Origin: Pseudomonas sp. C2B4
GTDB lineage: Bacteria; Pseudomonadota; Gammaproteobacteria; Pseudomonadales; Pseudomonadaceae
DNA: 64,000 nt
Direction of reading: 5' to 3'
Assembly: GCF_013359695.1 (NCBI RefSeq)
Contig: NZ_JABFMU010000005.1
Span: 168,266-232,265 of the forward strand
The stretch's first letter is position 1; each line of letters starts with the position of its first letter. The notes beneath the pieces were generated by a model. The model saw only the letters and a list, made by a program, of their open reading frames with translations, was not told the origin of the DNA and made no database searches. Shown here one piece after another: positions 42,719 through 50,977 of this stretch. The position numbers and the translations under genes are program-made.

Positions 42719-42973
42719 ATGAACAACGTCGTCGTCTACTCCAGCGATTACTGCCCTTACTGCTCGCGAGCCAAGTACCTGCTCGAGAACAAAGGCGTGG
42801 CGTTCGAAGAGATCAAGGTCGATGGCAAGCCGCAGGTGCGTGCCGCGATGGCTCAGAAAGCCGGACGTACGTCCGTGCCGCAGATCTGGATCGGCAGCAC
42901 CCACGTCGGTGGTTGTGATGATTTGTTTGCCCTGGAACGCGCCGGCAAGCTCGACGCGATGCTCAAGGCCTGA
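42719..42973 (+). CDS. grxC: Glutaredoxin 3
   Basis: An 84-residue thiol oxidoreductase with the active site YCPYCSRAK (residues 10-18) and glutathione-binding parts TSVPQIWIGSTHVGGCDDLF (near residue 61). One base separates the rhodanese stop from this start, so the two are coupled. Acts in the cytoplasm to reduce disulfides with glutathione. Confidence 0.97.
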   Translation: MNNVVVYSSDYCPYCSRAKYLLENKGVAFEEIKVDGKPQVRAAMAQKAGRTSVPQIWIGSTHVGGCDDLFALERAGKLDAMLKA

Positions 42974-43016
42974 ATTCCGTACCCAATAAAAGACCCAAGA
43001 TCAGAAAGGATCTGAG

Positions 43017-43502
43017 ATGACTGACCAACAGAACACTGCAGCTAGCGAAGAAGAAACCGCACCGCAATTCTCCTTGCAGCGCATCTACGTACGTGACTTG
43101 TCCTTCGAAGCCCCGAAAAGCCCGGCGATCTTCCGCCAGCAGTGGGAGCCGAGCGTCGGTCTGGATCTGAATACCCGTCAAAAGGCGTTGGAAAACGACT
43201 TCCACGAAGTCGTGCTGACCCTGTCGGTCACCGTGAAGAACGGTGACGAAGTGGCGTTCATCGCTGAAGTGCAACAGGCCGGGATCTTCCTGATCAAGAA
43301 CCTGGACGCGCCTTCGATGAGCCACACCCTCGGTGCGTTCTGCCCGAACATCCTGTTCCCGTACGCTCGTGAAGCGCTGGACAGCCTGGTGACCCGTGGT
43401 TCGTTCCCGGCCCTGATGCTGGCTCCGGTGAACTTCGATGCGCTGTACGCGCAAGAGCTGCAGCGTATGCAGTCGGCTGGCGAGACTCCTACCGTTCAAT
43501 AA
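43017..43502 (+). CDS. secB: Protein-export chaperone SecB
   Basis: A 161-residue tetrameric chaperone that passes preproteins to SecA. Landmarks are [51 protein letters not shown] and [20 protein letters not shown], then [10 protein letters not shown]. The ribosome site GGATCTGAG lies nine bases before the ATG. Third gene of the rhodanese-grxC-secB cluster. Confidence 0.98.
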   Translation: MTDQQNTAASEEETAPQFSLQRIYVRDLSFEAPKSPAIFRQQWEPSVGLDLNTRQKALENDFHEVVLTLSVTVKNGDEVAFIAEVQQAGIFLIKNLDAPSMSHTLGAFCPNILFPYAREALDSLVTRGSFPALMLAPVNFDALYAQELQRMQSAGETPTVQ

Positions 43503-43529
43503 GCGGTCTGAGCGTCGAAGCAAGTCCAA

Positions 43530-43619
43530 TGTGGGAGCGGGCTTGCTCGCGAAGGCGGTGTGTCAGTCAAGATTGAGGTCGACTGACACTCCGCCTTCGC
43601 GAGCAAGCCCGCTCCCACA
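43530..43619. repeat. REP pair (REPIN)
   Basis: TGTGGGAGCGGGCTTGCTCG from 43530 and its inverted partner GCAAGCCCGCTCCCACA ending at 43619. It separates convergent secB and trmL. The paired units share the variant GGGCTTGC, showing they evolved as a unit. Confidence 0.95.
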
Positions 43620-43633
43620 TTTGTTATGCGGTG

Positions 43634-44089
43634 TTATTTGAAGTCGTTCTGCCGCCACGCTTCGTAAACGGCGACCGCCACGGTGTTGGACAGGTTCAGG
43701 CTGCGGCAGCCTTCACGCATCGGCAGGCGCAGGCGTTGTTCGCCGGGCAGGGCATCGAGCACGTCGGCGGGCAGGCCACGGCTTTCGGGGCCGAACAGGA
43801 AGGCATCGCCCGGGACGAAACTGGCATCGTGAAACGGCCGCGAGCCCTTGGTCGTGAAAGCGAACACCCGCGGGTTGCCCAGGCTTTCCAGGCAGCTGGC
43901 CAGGTCCGCATGGCGTTGCAGGGTGGCATACTCGTGGTAATCGAGCCCGGCCCGGCGCAGGCGCTTGTCGTCCATCTCGAAGCCCAGCGGTTCGATCAAA
44001 TGCAGGTGGCAGCCACTGTTGGCGCACAGCCTGATAACGTTGCCGGTATTCGGCGGAATTTCTGGTTGAAAAAGGATGACGTGAAACAT
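43634..44089 (-). CDS. trmL: tRNA (cytidine/uridine-2'-O-)-methyltransferase TrmL
   Basis: A 151-residue SPOUT enzyme that methylates the wobble base of tRNA-Leu. It begins [20 protein letters not shown]; the knot motifs are [13 protein letters not shown] and [20 protein letters not shown]. The start at 44089 shares the bases CATG with the divergent gene at 44088, so the two starts overlap face to face. Confidence 0.96.
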   Translation of the reverse strand: MFHVILFQPEIPPNTGNVIRLCANSGCHLHLIEPLGFEMDDKRLRRAGLDYHEYATLQRHADLASCLESLGNPRVFAFTTKGSRPFHDASFVPGDAFLFGPESRGLPADVLDALPGEQRLRLPMREGCRSLNLSNTVAVAVYEAWRQNDFK

Positions 44090-44528
44090 GCACGGCTCCG
44101 AAGGTAGAGATGAGCGGCATTCTACGCCGCAAGCCGACCCTCGTTCGAAACTATTCCCGCGAGTGATGGCATCGCTGGCGATTGTCGGGGTGATGGTGGG
44201 GATGATGATCGGTCGCCTGACCACGCCCGACCCCAGTGAACTGCAGCAGGTCGAGGTGACAAGTGACGGGCTGGTGGTGTGGTTCAACAACGAACCCAAG
44301 ACCCACGGCGAGATCGTCGATGGCAGTGTCGCGTTGCTGTTCGACGCTCAGGGCAAGGCGCAGCAAGGCCAGCTCAAGGTCAACGACAAAAACGTGAACT
44401 GGCGGGTGCGTTTGAGTGATGGAGGTTTGTTGTTGACGGCGGTGGCGGCCCGCCCCCTGCAGGGCGATTGGGCCGGTAGCGAGGTCGATGACCGCTGGCG
44501 GCTGGAGATCCATCTCCGGGAGCAATAA
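44088..44528 (+). CDS. Hypothetical membrane-anchored protein
   Basis: A 146-residue protein with one membrane helix ([19 protein letters not shown]) and a beta-rich domain ([50 protein letters not shown]). The ATG at 44088 overlaps the trmL start codon on the other strand. A later ATG at 44166 would begin at the membrane helix and is an alternative. Conserved in pseudomonads at this locus (PA5126-like by position); function unknown. Its 3' end abuts the NrsZ region. Confidence 0.7.
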   Translation: MHGSEGRDERHSTPQADPRSKLFPRVMASLAIVGVMVGMMIGRLTTPDPSELQQVEVTSDGLVVWFNNEPKTHGEIVDGSVALLFDAQGKAQQGQLKVNDKNVNWRVRLSDGGLLLTAVAARPLQGDWAGSEVDDRWRLEIHLREQ

Positions 44529-44751
44529 AAGAGGGAATCCCCGGCCTGCCTGTACCAAGGTCCCCAAAGCGGGAGGGTTCGCGCATGGTGTCGTGAACCC
44601 GGTGTAAAGAGGGAATCCCCGGCCTGCCTGTACCAAGGACCCCAAAACGGCAGGGCTCGTCGCTTGTGCGGTGTGAGCCCGGTGTAAAGAGGGGAATCCC
44701 CGGCCTGCCTGTACCAAGGTCCCCGAAACTGGGCAGTGAACTGAATCACTG
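44525..44751 (-). ncRNA. nrsZ: Small RNA NrsZ: three tandem structured modules
   Basis: Three copies of a conserved 40-base core (starting at 44531, 44609 and 44689 on the plus strand, period 78-80) are separated by hairpins. On the minus strand the hairpins are AGTGA/TCACT, GGGCTC/GAGCCC and GGGTTC/GAACCC, so the last two show a compensating T-A to C-G change. Each is followed by a core with CCTTGGTACAGGCAGG and a GGGGATTCCC hairpin before a T-rich tract. A sigma-54 promoter predicts a start near 44751, giving about 225 nucleotides. In P. aeruginosa the nitrogen-regulated sRNA NrsZ lies downstream of ntrC, is NtrC/sigma-54 dependent and processed from repeated modules, which fits exactly. 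Confidence 0.85.
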
Positions 44752-44762
44752 ATGAGACTATT

Positions 44763-44777
44763 GCAGGGGGCGTGCCA
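44763..44777 (-). promoter_or_regulatory. Sigma-54 promoter of nrsZ
   Basis: Minus strand TGGCACG-CCCC-CTGC: GG and GC are exactly 10 bases apart, and the -24 block matches the consensus perfectly. Predicted start near 44751. Confidence 0.85.
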
Positions 44778-44817
44778 GGTTTTAACAAGTTGAAACAGAA
44801 AGTCGCGCTTGAGCGTC

Positions 44818-44852
44818 GAAAGCCCCGTAATTCGGGGCTTTCGTGTTTTTTC
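44818..44852 (+). terminator. Terminator-like hairpin between nrsZ and ntrC
   Basis: GAAAGCCCCG pairs perfectly with CGGGGCTTTC around a 5-base loop, followed by GTGTTTTTTC on the plus strand. It may stop plus-strand transcription running in from 44088-44528, or weakly stop ntrC read-through on the other strand. Confidence 0.75.
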
Positions 44853-44919
44853 GATAGGGGTTCGATAGCGAACGGAGGCGGGATTTTGGATCGGTTGCCG
44901 TGCGCGATTGCGGTTCACG

Positions 44920-44938
44920 GTGCATTCAGGCGGTGCAC
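44920..44938 (-). promoter_or_regulatory. Candidate NtrC-binding half sites upstream of nrsZ
   Basis: On the minus strand TGCACC occurs twice, 13 bases apart. NtrC sites are built from GCACC/GGTGC half sites. They lie roughly 170-185 bases before the predicted nrsZ start, a possible enhancer distance. The half sites here are direct, not inverted, so the site is imperfect. Confidence 0.4.
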
Positions 44939-44954
44939 GGGAGCCCAAAAATCT

Positions 44955-45047
44955 TCGCGAGCAGGCTCGCTCCCACAAGGCTCGGTGATGTTCACTCAAT
45001 AGTGAAACCTCAACAAATCCACTGTGGGAGCGAGCCTGCTCGCGAAT
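44955..45047. repeat. REP pair (REPIN), reverse arrangement
   Basis: Here the order is reversed: TTCGCGAGCAGGCTCGCTCC starts at 44955 and TGTGGGAGCGAGCCTGCTCG follows, ending GCGAA at 45047. It lies 33 bases after the ntrC stop. Confidence 0.9.
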
Positions 45048-45080
45048 GGGGTGTGACGGTCAGTGAAGCATCAAGGCTGC

Positions 45081-46517
45081 TTAGCCCTCATCCCCCTCGT
45101 CATCATCCCCGCCATCGACCTTCATCCCCAGCTCCTTGATCTTGCGCGTCAGGGTATTACGCCCCCAGCCCAGCAAAACCGCGGCATCCCGGCGACGGCC
45201 CGCCGTGTGCTTGAGGGCGGTTTCGATCATGATCCGCTCAAACGCAGGCACAGCGCTGTCCAGCAGGCTCGACTGACCCCGTGCCAGCGCCTGGTCGGCC
45301 CACTGGCGCAGTGCCTGTTCCCAGTTGGTCACTGGAGCGGAATCCTGCGGCAGGCTCAGCAGCTCCGGTGGCAGGTCACCGATGTGCACTTCACGACCGG
45401 AAGCCATCACCGTGATCCAGCGGCAGGTGTTCTCCAGTTGCCGCACGTTGCCTGGCCAAGGCAGGTTTTTCAGGTATTCCTCGGTTTCGTTTTTCAGCAA
45501 CTTCGGCTCGACGGCCAGCTCTTGCGCGGCACGGCTGAGGAAGTGCTTGGCCAGGGTCGGGATGTCTTCACGACGATCCGACAGGCGCGGGATGTGGATG
45601 CGGATCACATTGAGCCGGTGGAACAAGTCTTCACGGAATTTCCCGGCATGCACCAGGGTTTCCAGATTCTGGTGAGTCGCGGCGATGATCCGCACATCGA
45701 CTTTCACCGGTACATGTCCGCCAACCCGGTAAAACTCGCCGTCAGCCAGGACCCGCAGCAGACGGGTCTGGGTGTCGGCCGGCATGTCACCGATTTCGTC
45801 GAGGAACAACGTGCCGCCGTCCGCCTGTTCAAAACGCCCGCGGCGCAGGTTGGCAGCGCCGGTGAACGCTCCTTTTTCGTGGCCGAACAGCTCGGATTCC
45901 ATCAGGTCTTTCGGGATCGCCGCCATGTTCAGCGCGATGAACGGCGAAGCCGCGCGCGGGCTGTGGCGGTGCAGGGCGTGGGCCACCAGTTCTTTACCGG
46001 TGCCCGATTCGCCGTTGATCAGCACGGTGATGTTGGAGTGACTCAAGCGCCCGATGGCGCGAAACACTTCCTGCATCGCGGGCGCTTCGCCGATGATTTC
46101 CGGGGTGCGGGTCAGGGTCGGAGCGACTTCCAGGCCTTGCTGTTCCTGGGCGTGCTGGTTGGCGCGCTTGACGAGGGACACCGCTTCGTCGACATCGAAT
46201 GGCTTTGGCAGGTACTCAAAGGCGCCGCCCTGGTAGGACGCGACAGCGCTGTCCAGATCGGAATGCGCCGTCATGATGATCACTGGCAGCCGTGGATGCT
46301 GTTCGCGAATCCGCGCCAGAAGGTCCAGGCCGCTGGCACCGGGCATGCGGATGTCAGAGATGATCACGTCCGGCTGCTGGCGTGCCAGGCGGCTCATCAC
46401 GCCATCGGCGCTGTCGAAGCTTTGCGTGGTCATGCCTTCCTGCTGCAAGGCTTTTTCCAGGACCCAACGGATAGAACGGTCGTCATCGACGATCCACACG
46501 GTTTCACTACGGCTCAT
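45081..46517 (-). CDS. ntrC: Nitrogen regulation response regulator NtrC
   Basis: A 478-residue sigma-54 activator. The receiver domain has the phospho-acceptor Asp in PDVIISDIRMPGASG (about residue 54). The AAA+ domain shows Walker A GESGTGKELVA, the sigma-54 contact loop GAFTGA, Walker B GGTLFLDEIGDMP and the arginine finger region RLLRVLADGEFYRVGG. The C-terminal Fis-type helix-turn-helix is RRRDAAVLLGWGRNTLTRKI. Phosphorylated by NtrB under nitrogen limitation, it activates glnA and nrsZ. Its start overlaps ntrB as ATGA. Confidence 0.98.
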   Translation of the reverse strand: MSRSETVWIVDDDRSIRWVLEKALQQEGMTTQSFDSADGVMSRLARQQPDVIISDIRMPGASGLDLLARIREQHPRLPVIIMTAHSDLDSAVASYQGGAFEYLPKPFDVDEAVSLVKRANQHAQEQQGLEVAPTLTRTPEIIGEAPAMQEVFRAIGRLSHSNITVLINGESGTGKELVAHALHRHSPRAASPFIALNMAAIPKDLMESELFGHEKGAFTGAANLRRGRFEQADGGTLFLDEIGDMPADTQTRLLRVLADGEFYRVGGHVPVKVDVRIIAATHQNLETLVHAGKFREDLFHRLNVIRIHIPRLSDRREDIPTLAKHFLSRAAQELAVEPKLLKNETEEYLKNLPWPGNVRQLENTCRWITVMASGREVHIGDLPPELLSLPQDSAPVTNWEQALRQWADQALARGQSSLLDSAVPAFERIMIETALKHTAGRRRDAAVLLGWGRNTLTRKIKELGMKVDGGDDDEGDEG

Positions 46518-47599
46518 GTCGATGTGGCTCCTTGTTCCAGTGGCAGAAAGATCGAGAAAGTGGTGTGGCCGGGGTGGCTGTCACATTCGATCAGGCCCTG
46601 GTGCTGGCTGATGATGTTCTGGGTAATGGCCAGGCCCAGCCCGGTACCGTCCGGACGACCGCTGACCATGGGAAAGAAGATGGTTTCCTGAAGCTCCGCA
46701 GGAATGCCCGGGCCGTTGTCGATGATTTCGATCTTGGTCACCAGGCGATGGCGCACGTGGCCGATGGTGAACTGGCGCATGGCGCGGGTGCGCAGGCTGA
46801 TACGGCCCAGGCGCAGCTCGTTCTGGCTGCTGATGGCCTGCATCGCATTGCGCACGATGTTCAGCACGGCCTGGATCATTTGTTCGCGATCGATTAAAAC
46901 GTCGGGAATGCTCGGATCATAGTCGCGCACCAAGGTGATGCAGCCCTGACTTTCGGCTTCCACCAGGTGGCAGACACGTTCCAGCACTTCGTGGATGTTG
47001 CACATGGCCAGCGAGGGCAGTTTGTTGGAGCCGAGCATGCGATCCACCAGATTACGCAGGCGATCGGCTTCTTCAATGATGACGTTGGTGTAGTCGCGCA
47101 GGTTTTCTTCCGGCAGCTCGCGGGCGAGCAACTGAGCAGCGCCACGAATGCCGCCCAGCGGGTTCTTGATCTCGTGGGCAAGCCCGCGTACCAGCATCTT
47201 GCTGGTTTCCTGCTTCGACAGCTGCGCTTCTTCCTTGGTGATCCGCAACAGTCGATCGCGGGGATGAACTTCGAGCAGCAGCATCGTGTCGCCGCCTGAA
47301 AGGATCGGCGTCACCGCGTAATCGACCGTCAGGGTCTGGCCGGTGAGGGCGGTGAGCATGGCCTCGCGCTTGGTGAACGGGTGCGCCTGCTGGACCGCCT
47401 GGCGCAAGGAATTCAACGCCTCGGTCGATTCGGTGAACAACTCGCTGATGAACTGCCCATGACTGCGCTGGCCGCTGATGGCCAGAAGCATCTCTGCCGC
47501 CGGGTTCATGTACTCGAGGCGCAGTTCGGCATCGAGCAGGATGGTGGCGGTGGTCAGGTTGTCGAGTAGCAAACGATGCAGTGCGTCGCTGATGGTCAT
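46514..47599 (-). CDS. ntrB: Nitrogen regulation sensor kinase NtrB
   Basis: A 361-residue cytoplasmic histidine kinase with an N-terminal PAS domain (LLDAELRLEYMNPAAEMLLA), H-box ARGLAHEIKNPLGGIRGAAQ (about His 140), N-box NIVRNAMQA and G-boxes DNGPGIP and GTGLGLAI. It phosphorylates or dephosphorylates NtrC depending on PII protein state. Coupled to ntrC by a 4-base overlap. Confidence 0.98.
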   Translation of the reverse strand: MTISDALHRLLLDNLTTATILLDAELRLEYMNPAAEMLLAISGQRSHGQFISELFTESTEALNSLRQAVQQAHPFTKREAMLTALTGQTLTVDYAVTPILSGGDTMLLLEVHPRDRLLRITKEEAQLSKQETSKMLVRGLAHEIKNPLGGIRGAAQLLARELPEENLRDYTNVIIEEADRLRNLVDRMLGSNKLPSLAMCNIHEVLERVCHLVEAESQGCITLVRDYDPSIPDVLIDREQMIQAVLNIVRNAMQAISSQNELRLGRISLRTRAMRQFTIGHVRHRLVTKIEIIDNGPGIPAELQETIFFPMVSGRPDGTGLGLAITQNIISQHQGLIECDSHPGHTTFSIFLPLEQGATST

Positions 47600-47819
47600 T
47601 CAGGACCTCTTTTGGCGCATGAATAAAAAGCTGATGCGAGGAAACTGCAAAAAACAAACCAAGGCTCCGAAAAGAAGCGTTCAACCCCTGAAACGGGCGT
47701 TTGACGCTCGATTGCGTGGCGCTCTGTCAGCTTTCGCGGGTACTTTCGAACCAAAATGGGTTGCAATTGGAGGGCGGTGCAACCATTCGCACCAATATAG
47801 TGCGCAAACCTGAACAAGG

Positions 47820-48431
47820 TTAGAAATTGCGCCAAATCGCGTTTTTTTCTTCAACGGGCTTTTCGGTGAGTGGGCATTCCGGCCTTTGGCCGTAGTCGTC
47901 GAGGGCGCAGGGTTTGACCTTGCGTTTCTGTTTCAGAGACACGCGTTGCATGTGGAATGGCTGATTGGCGGTGCGTTCGACGGTTTGGCCCTGTTCGTCG
48001 ATGATCTCCACCGACAGCTGGTGCGTGCCACGGTCGATATTGCTCAACGGGAAGACCGGGCTCAAGCCCGGCTCAGCGGTGGGGCGGCCATCCAGCAGCA
48101 ATCGATAGCGATGCCTTCGTTGCAGCCCTGGTTCGCTGGTGACGCTGACGATGATCTCGCCGGCGGTGCTGCGTACCGTGGCATCGGGTTCCGGTACCAA
48201 AATGCGCAGCAGGTCGTAATGCAACGGCGGCTGTTTCTCGGTTTTCTTTGAAGTGACGGGGGCGGTCTGGGTGGTGGGCATTCGATTGCTGGGCGCCAGT
48301 GGCACAGGTTTGGCGTTGCCGGCTTTTGGCTGGTCGGTGAACACCCGATTGCCTTGAGCATCGAGGTACGTGAAGACCTCCGCCGACACAGGCAGGGCGA
48401 ACAGCCAGGCAATCAGCAGCCAGGCCTTCAA
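47820..48431 (-). CDS. DUF4124-containing exported protein, second copy
   Basis: A 203-residue protein: signal peptide MKAWLLIAWLFALPVSA, then the DUF4124 start EVFTYLDAQGNRVFTDQPKA and a beta-rich body (VPEPDATVRSTAGEIIVSVT, HRYRLLLDGRPTAEPG, SNIDRGTHQLSVEIIDEQGQ). The C-terminus has a short basic tail with two Cys (VKPCALDDYGQRPECPLTEK). It overlaps its paralog upstream as ATGA. Function unknown; gene position next to glnA-ntrBC is conserved. Confidence 0.85.
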   Translation of the reverse strand: MKAWLLIAWLFALPVSAEVFTYLDAQGNRVFTDQPKAGNAKPVPLAPSNRMPTTQTAPVTSKKTEKQPPLHYDLLRILVPEPDATVRSTAGEIIVSVTSEPGLQRRHRYRLLLDGRPTAEPGLSPVFPLSNIDRGTHQLSVEIIDEQGQTVERTANQPFHMQRVSLKQKRKVKPCALDDYGQRPECPLTEKPVEEKNAIWRNF

Positions 48432-48937
48432 GGCTTGTGCACCCGCTGCACGGTAAAAGTGACGGTAGGGCTTTGCTGGATCACGGTTTCGCCATCGATC
48501 ACTTGCACGGCGAGACTGTGCTGGCCGCGGTCGATATTCACCAATTGCAGTGTCGGTATGTTCCCCGGTTGTCCGTAGGGTTGTTGGTCCAGCAACAGCC
48601 TGAACAGATGCGGGCCTTGCAGGCGTGGCTTGATCAGCACATTGACGGTGAAGGTGCCGTTGTTGGCGCGTAGGGCTTCGTTGGTGGGCAGGCCGATGAG
48701 TTCCAATACCTCGTAGGCGCGGTGAGGTGGTTCGTTGGCATTGGCCTCTGGCGCAGGTTTGCCAGACGACTGCGTTTCAACGCTGTTGAGCGGTGGCAAC
48801 TCGACCGCCTGGGCTTTCACGCCTTCGGGTGGTTGATTGCTGTAGGCGGTGTTGCCATTGGCGTCGGTGTATTTGTAGATCTGCGCTGCGGCGGGCAGGG
48901 CGATCAGCAGCAGGATGAAGAGAAAACCACGACCCAT
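48428..48937 (-). CDS. DUF4124-containing exported protein, first copy
   Basis: A 169-residue protein starting MGRGFLFILLLIALPAAAQ (signal peptide; start at 48937, the extension to 49012 lacks family features). DUF4124 is IYKYTDANGNTAYSNQPPEG. The body aligns with the downstream paralog (FRLLLDQQPYGQPGNIPTL, VNIDRGQHSLAVQVIDGETV), ending in a beta strand. The pair is a duplication that has diverged strongly. Function unknown. Confidence 0.85.
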   Translation of the reverse strand: MGRGFLFILLLIALPAAAQIYKYTDANGNTAYSNQPPEGVKAQAVELPPLNSVETQSSGKPAPEANANEPPHRAYEVLELIGLPTNEALRANNGTFTVNVLIKPRLQGPHLFRLLLDQQPYGQPGNIPTLQLVNIDRGQHSLAVQVIDGETVIQQSPTVTFTVQRVHKP

Positions 48938-49057
48938 AAAATCGACCGGAAACGAAAAGCGTTGGGAGGCAGCATAGGTCAGGGGTGGTCGTTTGGCCCA
49001 GCCTATTAACATCTGGATATGGAGTTACCCGTTTCTCCCCGCCACCAATAATCCCCC

Positions 49058-49147
49058 TGTGGGAGCGAGCCTGCTCGCGAAGGCGGATTAACAGACGACG
49101 ACTGTGTTGATTGTGCCGGCCTCTTCGCGAGCAGGCTCGCTCCCACA
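49058..49147. repeat. REP pair (REPIN) followed by a 10-G tract
   Basis: TGTGGGAGCGAGCCTGCTCG from 49058 with inverted partner GCAGGCTCGCTCCCACA ending at 49147. It is followed directly by ten Gs (49148-49157), a tract prone to slippage. Together with the glnA terminator it accounts for the gap from 48938 to 49242. Confidence 0.95.
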
Positions 49148-49181
49148 GGGGGGGGGGCGGTGGCCGTTGAATTGCGGGCAT

Positions 49182-49211
49182 AAAAAAGGCCTCCCGAAGG
49201 AGGCCTCTTTT
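49182..49211 (-). terminator. Terminator of glnA
   Basis: AGGCCTCC-CGAA-GGAGGCCT with a stable tetraloop and T tracts on both sides; it lies about 30 bases after the glnA stop on the minus strand. Confidence 0.92.
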
Positions 49212-49242
49212 TGGTCACGCCGCTTGCGCAGGCGTCACTGGA

Positions 49243-50649
49243 TTAGCAGCTGTAGTACAGATCGTATTCCAGTGGGTGTACGAAGGTACGTACCTTGATT
49301 TCTTCTTCGCTTTTCAGAGCGATGTAAGCGTCGATGAAGTCGTCGGAGAACACGCCGCCTTTGGTCAGGAACGCACGACCTTTGTCCAGCTCTTCCAGGG
49401 CTTCTTTCAGGCTGCCGCAAACTTGTGGGATCTCTTTCGCCTCTTCAGGCGGCAGGTCGTACAGGTTTTTGTCAGCTGCGTCGCCAGGGTGGATCTTGTT
49501 CTGGATACCGTCCAGGCCAGCCATCATCAGTGCTGCGAAGCACAGGTACGGGTTGGCAGCCGGATCCGGGAAGCGCGCTTCGATACGGCGGGCTTTCGGG
49601 CTCGACACGTAAGGAATACGGATCGAAGCGGAACGGTTACGGGCCGAGTAGGCCAGCATTACCGGAGCTTCGAAGCCTGGAACCAGACGCTTGTAGGAGT
49701 TGGTCGCCGGGTTGGTGAAGCCGTTCAGGGCCTTACCGTGCTTGATGATGCCGCCGATGAAGTACAGGGCGGTATCGGACAGACCGGCATAGCCTTCGCC
49801 TGCGAAGGTGTTCTTGCCGTCTTTCCAGAGGGACATGTGCACGTGCATACCCGAACCGTTGTCGCCGTACAGCGGCTTAGGCATGAAGGTAGCGGTACGG
49901 CCGTAGGCATCGGCAACGTTGTGCACGACGTACTTCAGGGTTTGGGTTTCGTCGGCTTTCTTCACCAGGGTGTTGAATTTGACGCCGATTTCGTTCTGGC
50001 CGGCAGTTGCCACTTCGTGGTGGTGAACTTCGACGGTCAGGCCCATTTCTTCCAGTGCGTTGCACATGGAGGTACGGATTTCGTGGTCATGGTCGAACGG
50101 CGGAACCGGGAAGTAGCCGCCTTTGACGCCTGGACGGTGGCCTTTGTTGCCGCCTTCCACGTCCTGGTCGGACATCCACGAACCTTGTTCGGAGTAGATC
50201 TTGAACATGGAGCCGGAGATGTCGGACTTGAACTTCACTTGGTCGAAGATGAAGAACTCTGGCTCTGGACCGGCGTATGCGGTATCACCAATGCCGGTGG
50301 ACTTCAGGTACTCTTCGGCGCGCTTGGCGATCGCACGTGGGTCGCGGTCGTAGCCTTGCATGCTCGAAGGGTCGACGATGTCGCAGACCAGGATCAGGGT
50401 CGGCTCTTCGGTGAACGGGTCCAGTACGGCAGTGCTGTCGTCCGGCATCAGGATCATGTCGGAGGCTTCGATGCCTTTCCAGCCAGCGATGGAGGAACCG
50501 TCGAACATCTTGCCGACTTCGAAGAAGTCTTCATCCAGCGCGTCGCGAGCCGGCATGGTCACGTGGTGCTGAGTGCCGCGGGTGTCCGTGAAGCGCAGAT
50601 CAATCCACTTGACGTCATGATCTTTGATGAGTTGAACCGACTTCGACAT
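49243..50649 (-). CDS. glnA: Glutamine synthetase type I
   Basis: A 468-residue dodecameric enzyme that forms glutamine from glutamate, ammonia and ATP. Landmarks are [19 protein letters not shown] near the N-terminus, [10 protein letters not shown], the catalytic [12 protein letters not shown], and the adenylylation Tyr loop [20 protein letters not shown] (about residue 398), which marks the GS I-beta subtype regulated by GlnE. A sigma-54 promoter lies about 100 bases upstream. The start is preceded by CGGAGGAC. Confidence 0.98.
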   Translation of the reverse strand: MSKSVQLIKDHDVKWIDLRFTDTRGTQHHVTMPARDALDEDFFEVGKMFDGSSIAGWKGIEASDMILMPDDSTAVLDPFTEEPTLILVCDIVDPSSMQGYDRDPRAIAKRAEEYLKSTGIGDTAYAGPEPEFFIFDQVKFKSDISGSMFKIYSEQGSWMSDQDVEGGNKGHRPGVKGGYFPVPPFDHDHEIRTSMCNALEEMGLTVEVHHHEVATAGQNEIGVKFNTLVKKADETQTLKYVVHNVADAYGRTATFMPKPLYGDNGSGMHVHMSLWKDGKNTFAGEGYAGLSDTALYFIGGIIKHGKALNGFTNPATNSYKRLVPGFEAPVMLAYSARNRSASIRIPYVSSPKARRIEARFPDPAANPYLCFAALMMAGLDGIQNKIHPGDAADKNLYDLPPEEAKEIPQVCGSLKEALEELDKGRAFLTKGGVFSDDFIDAYIALKSEEEIKVRTFVHPLEYDLYYSC

Positions 50650-50745
50650 AGTGTCCTCCGGGTGGATTAGGGCTGGTAGTGGATGCCCTTAAATGTTTGT
50701 GATGCCGGCGCGAATACTCTGCCAAGGCAACCTGCCTCACAAGGG

Positions 50746-50761
50746 AGCAAATTGCATGCCA
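50746..50761 (-). promoter_or_regulatory. Sigma-54 promoter of glnA
   Basis: Minus strand TGGCATG-CAAT-TTGCT: GG and GC exactly 10 bases apart, close to consensus. Predicted start near 50735, 85 bases before the ATG. Possible NtrC half sites GGTGC occur upstream at about 50803 and 50877. The rest of the gap to thiI (50978) shows no gene. Confidence 0.75.
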
Positions 50762-50977
50762 GTGCCCCAGCATGGGTTTTTTGCCCCAATTTCACGCTTA
50801 TAGAGGTGCAAAACGCTTCAAAGCGGAAAAACACGCCCCTTAATGTAGCGTCGAAATCGGAAAGTGACCTGTTTTGGTGCGTGAAAAACCTTCTGCACAT
50901 AAACTGGTTAAACCTTGAGCAATTTCCGCTATAATCCGCGCCCCCCTTTTTCGGCTGGCCCAGCGCGCGCTGTTTTC

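Noticed and set aside
44531..44728. CRISPR-like array (three 40-base repeats with about 40-base spacers)
   Set aside because: Only three copies, spacers contain related hairpins rather than unique sequences, no cas genes, and a sigma-54 promoter plus position behind ntrC identify NrsZ.
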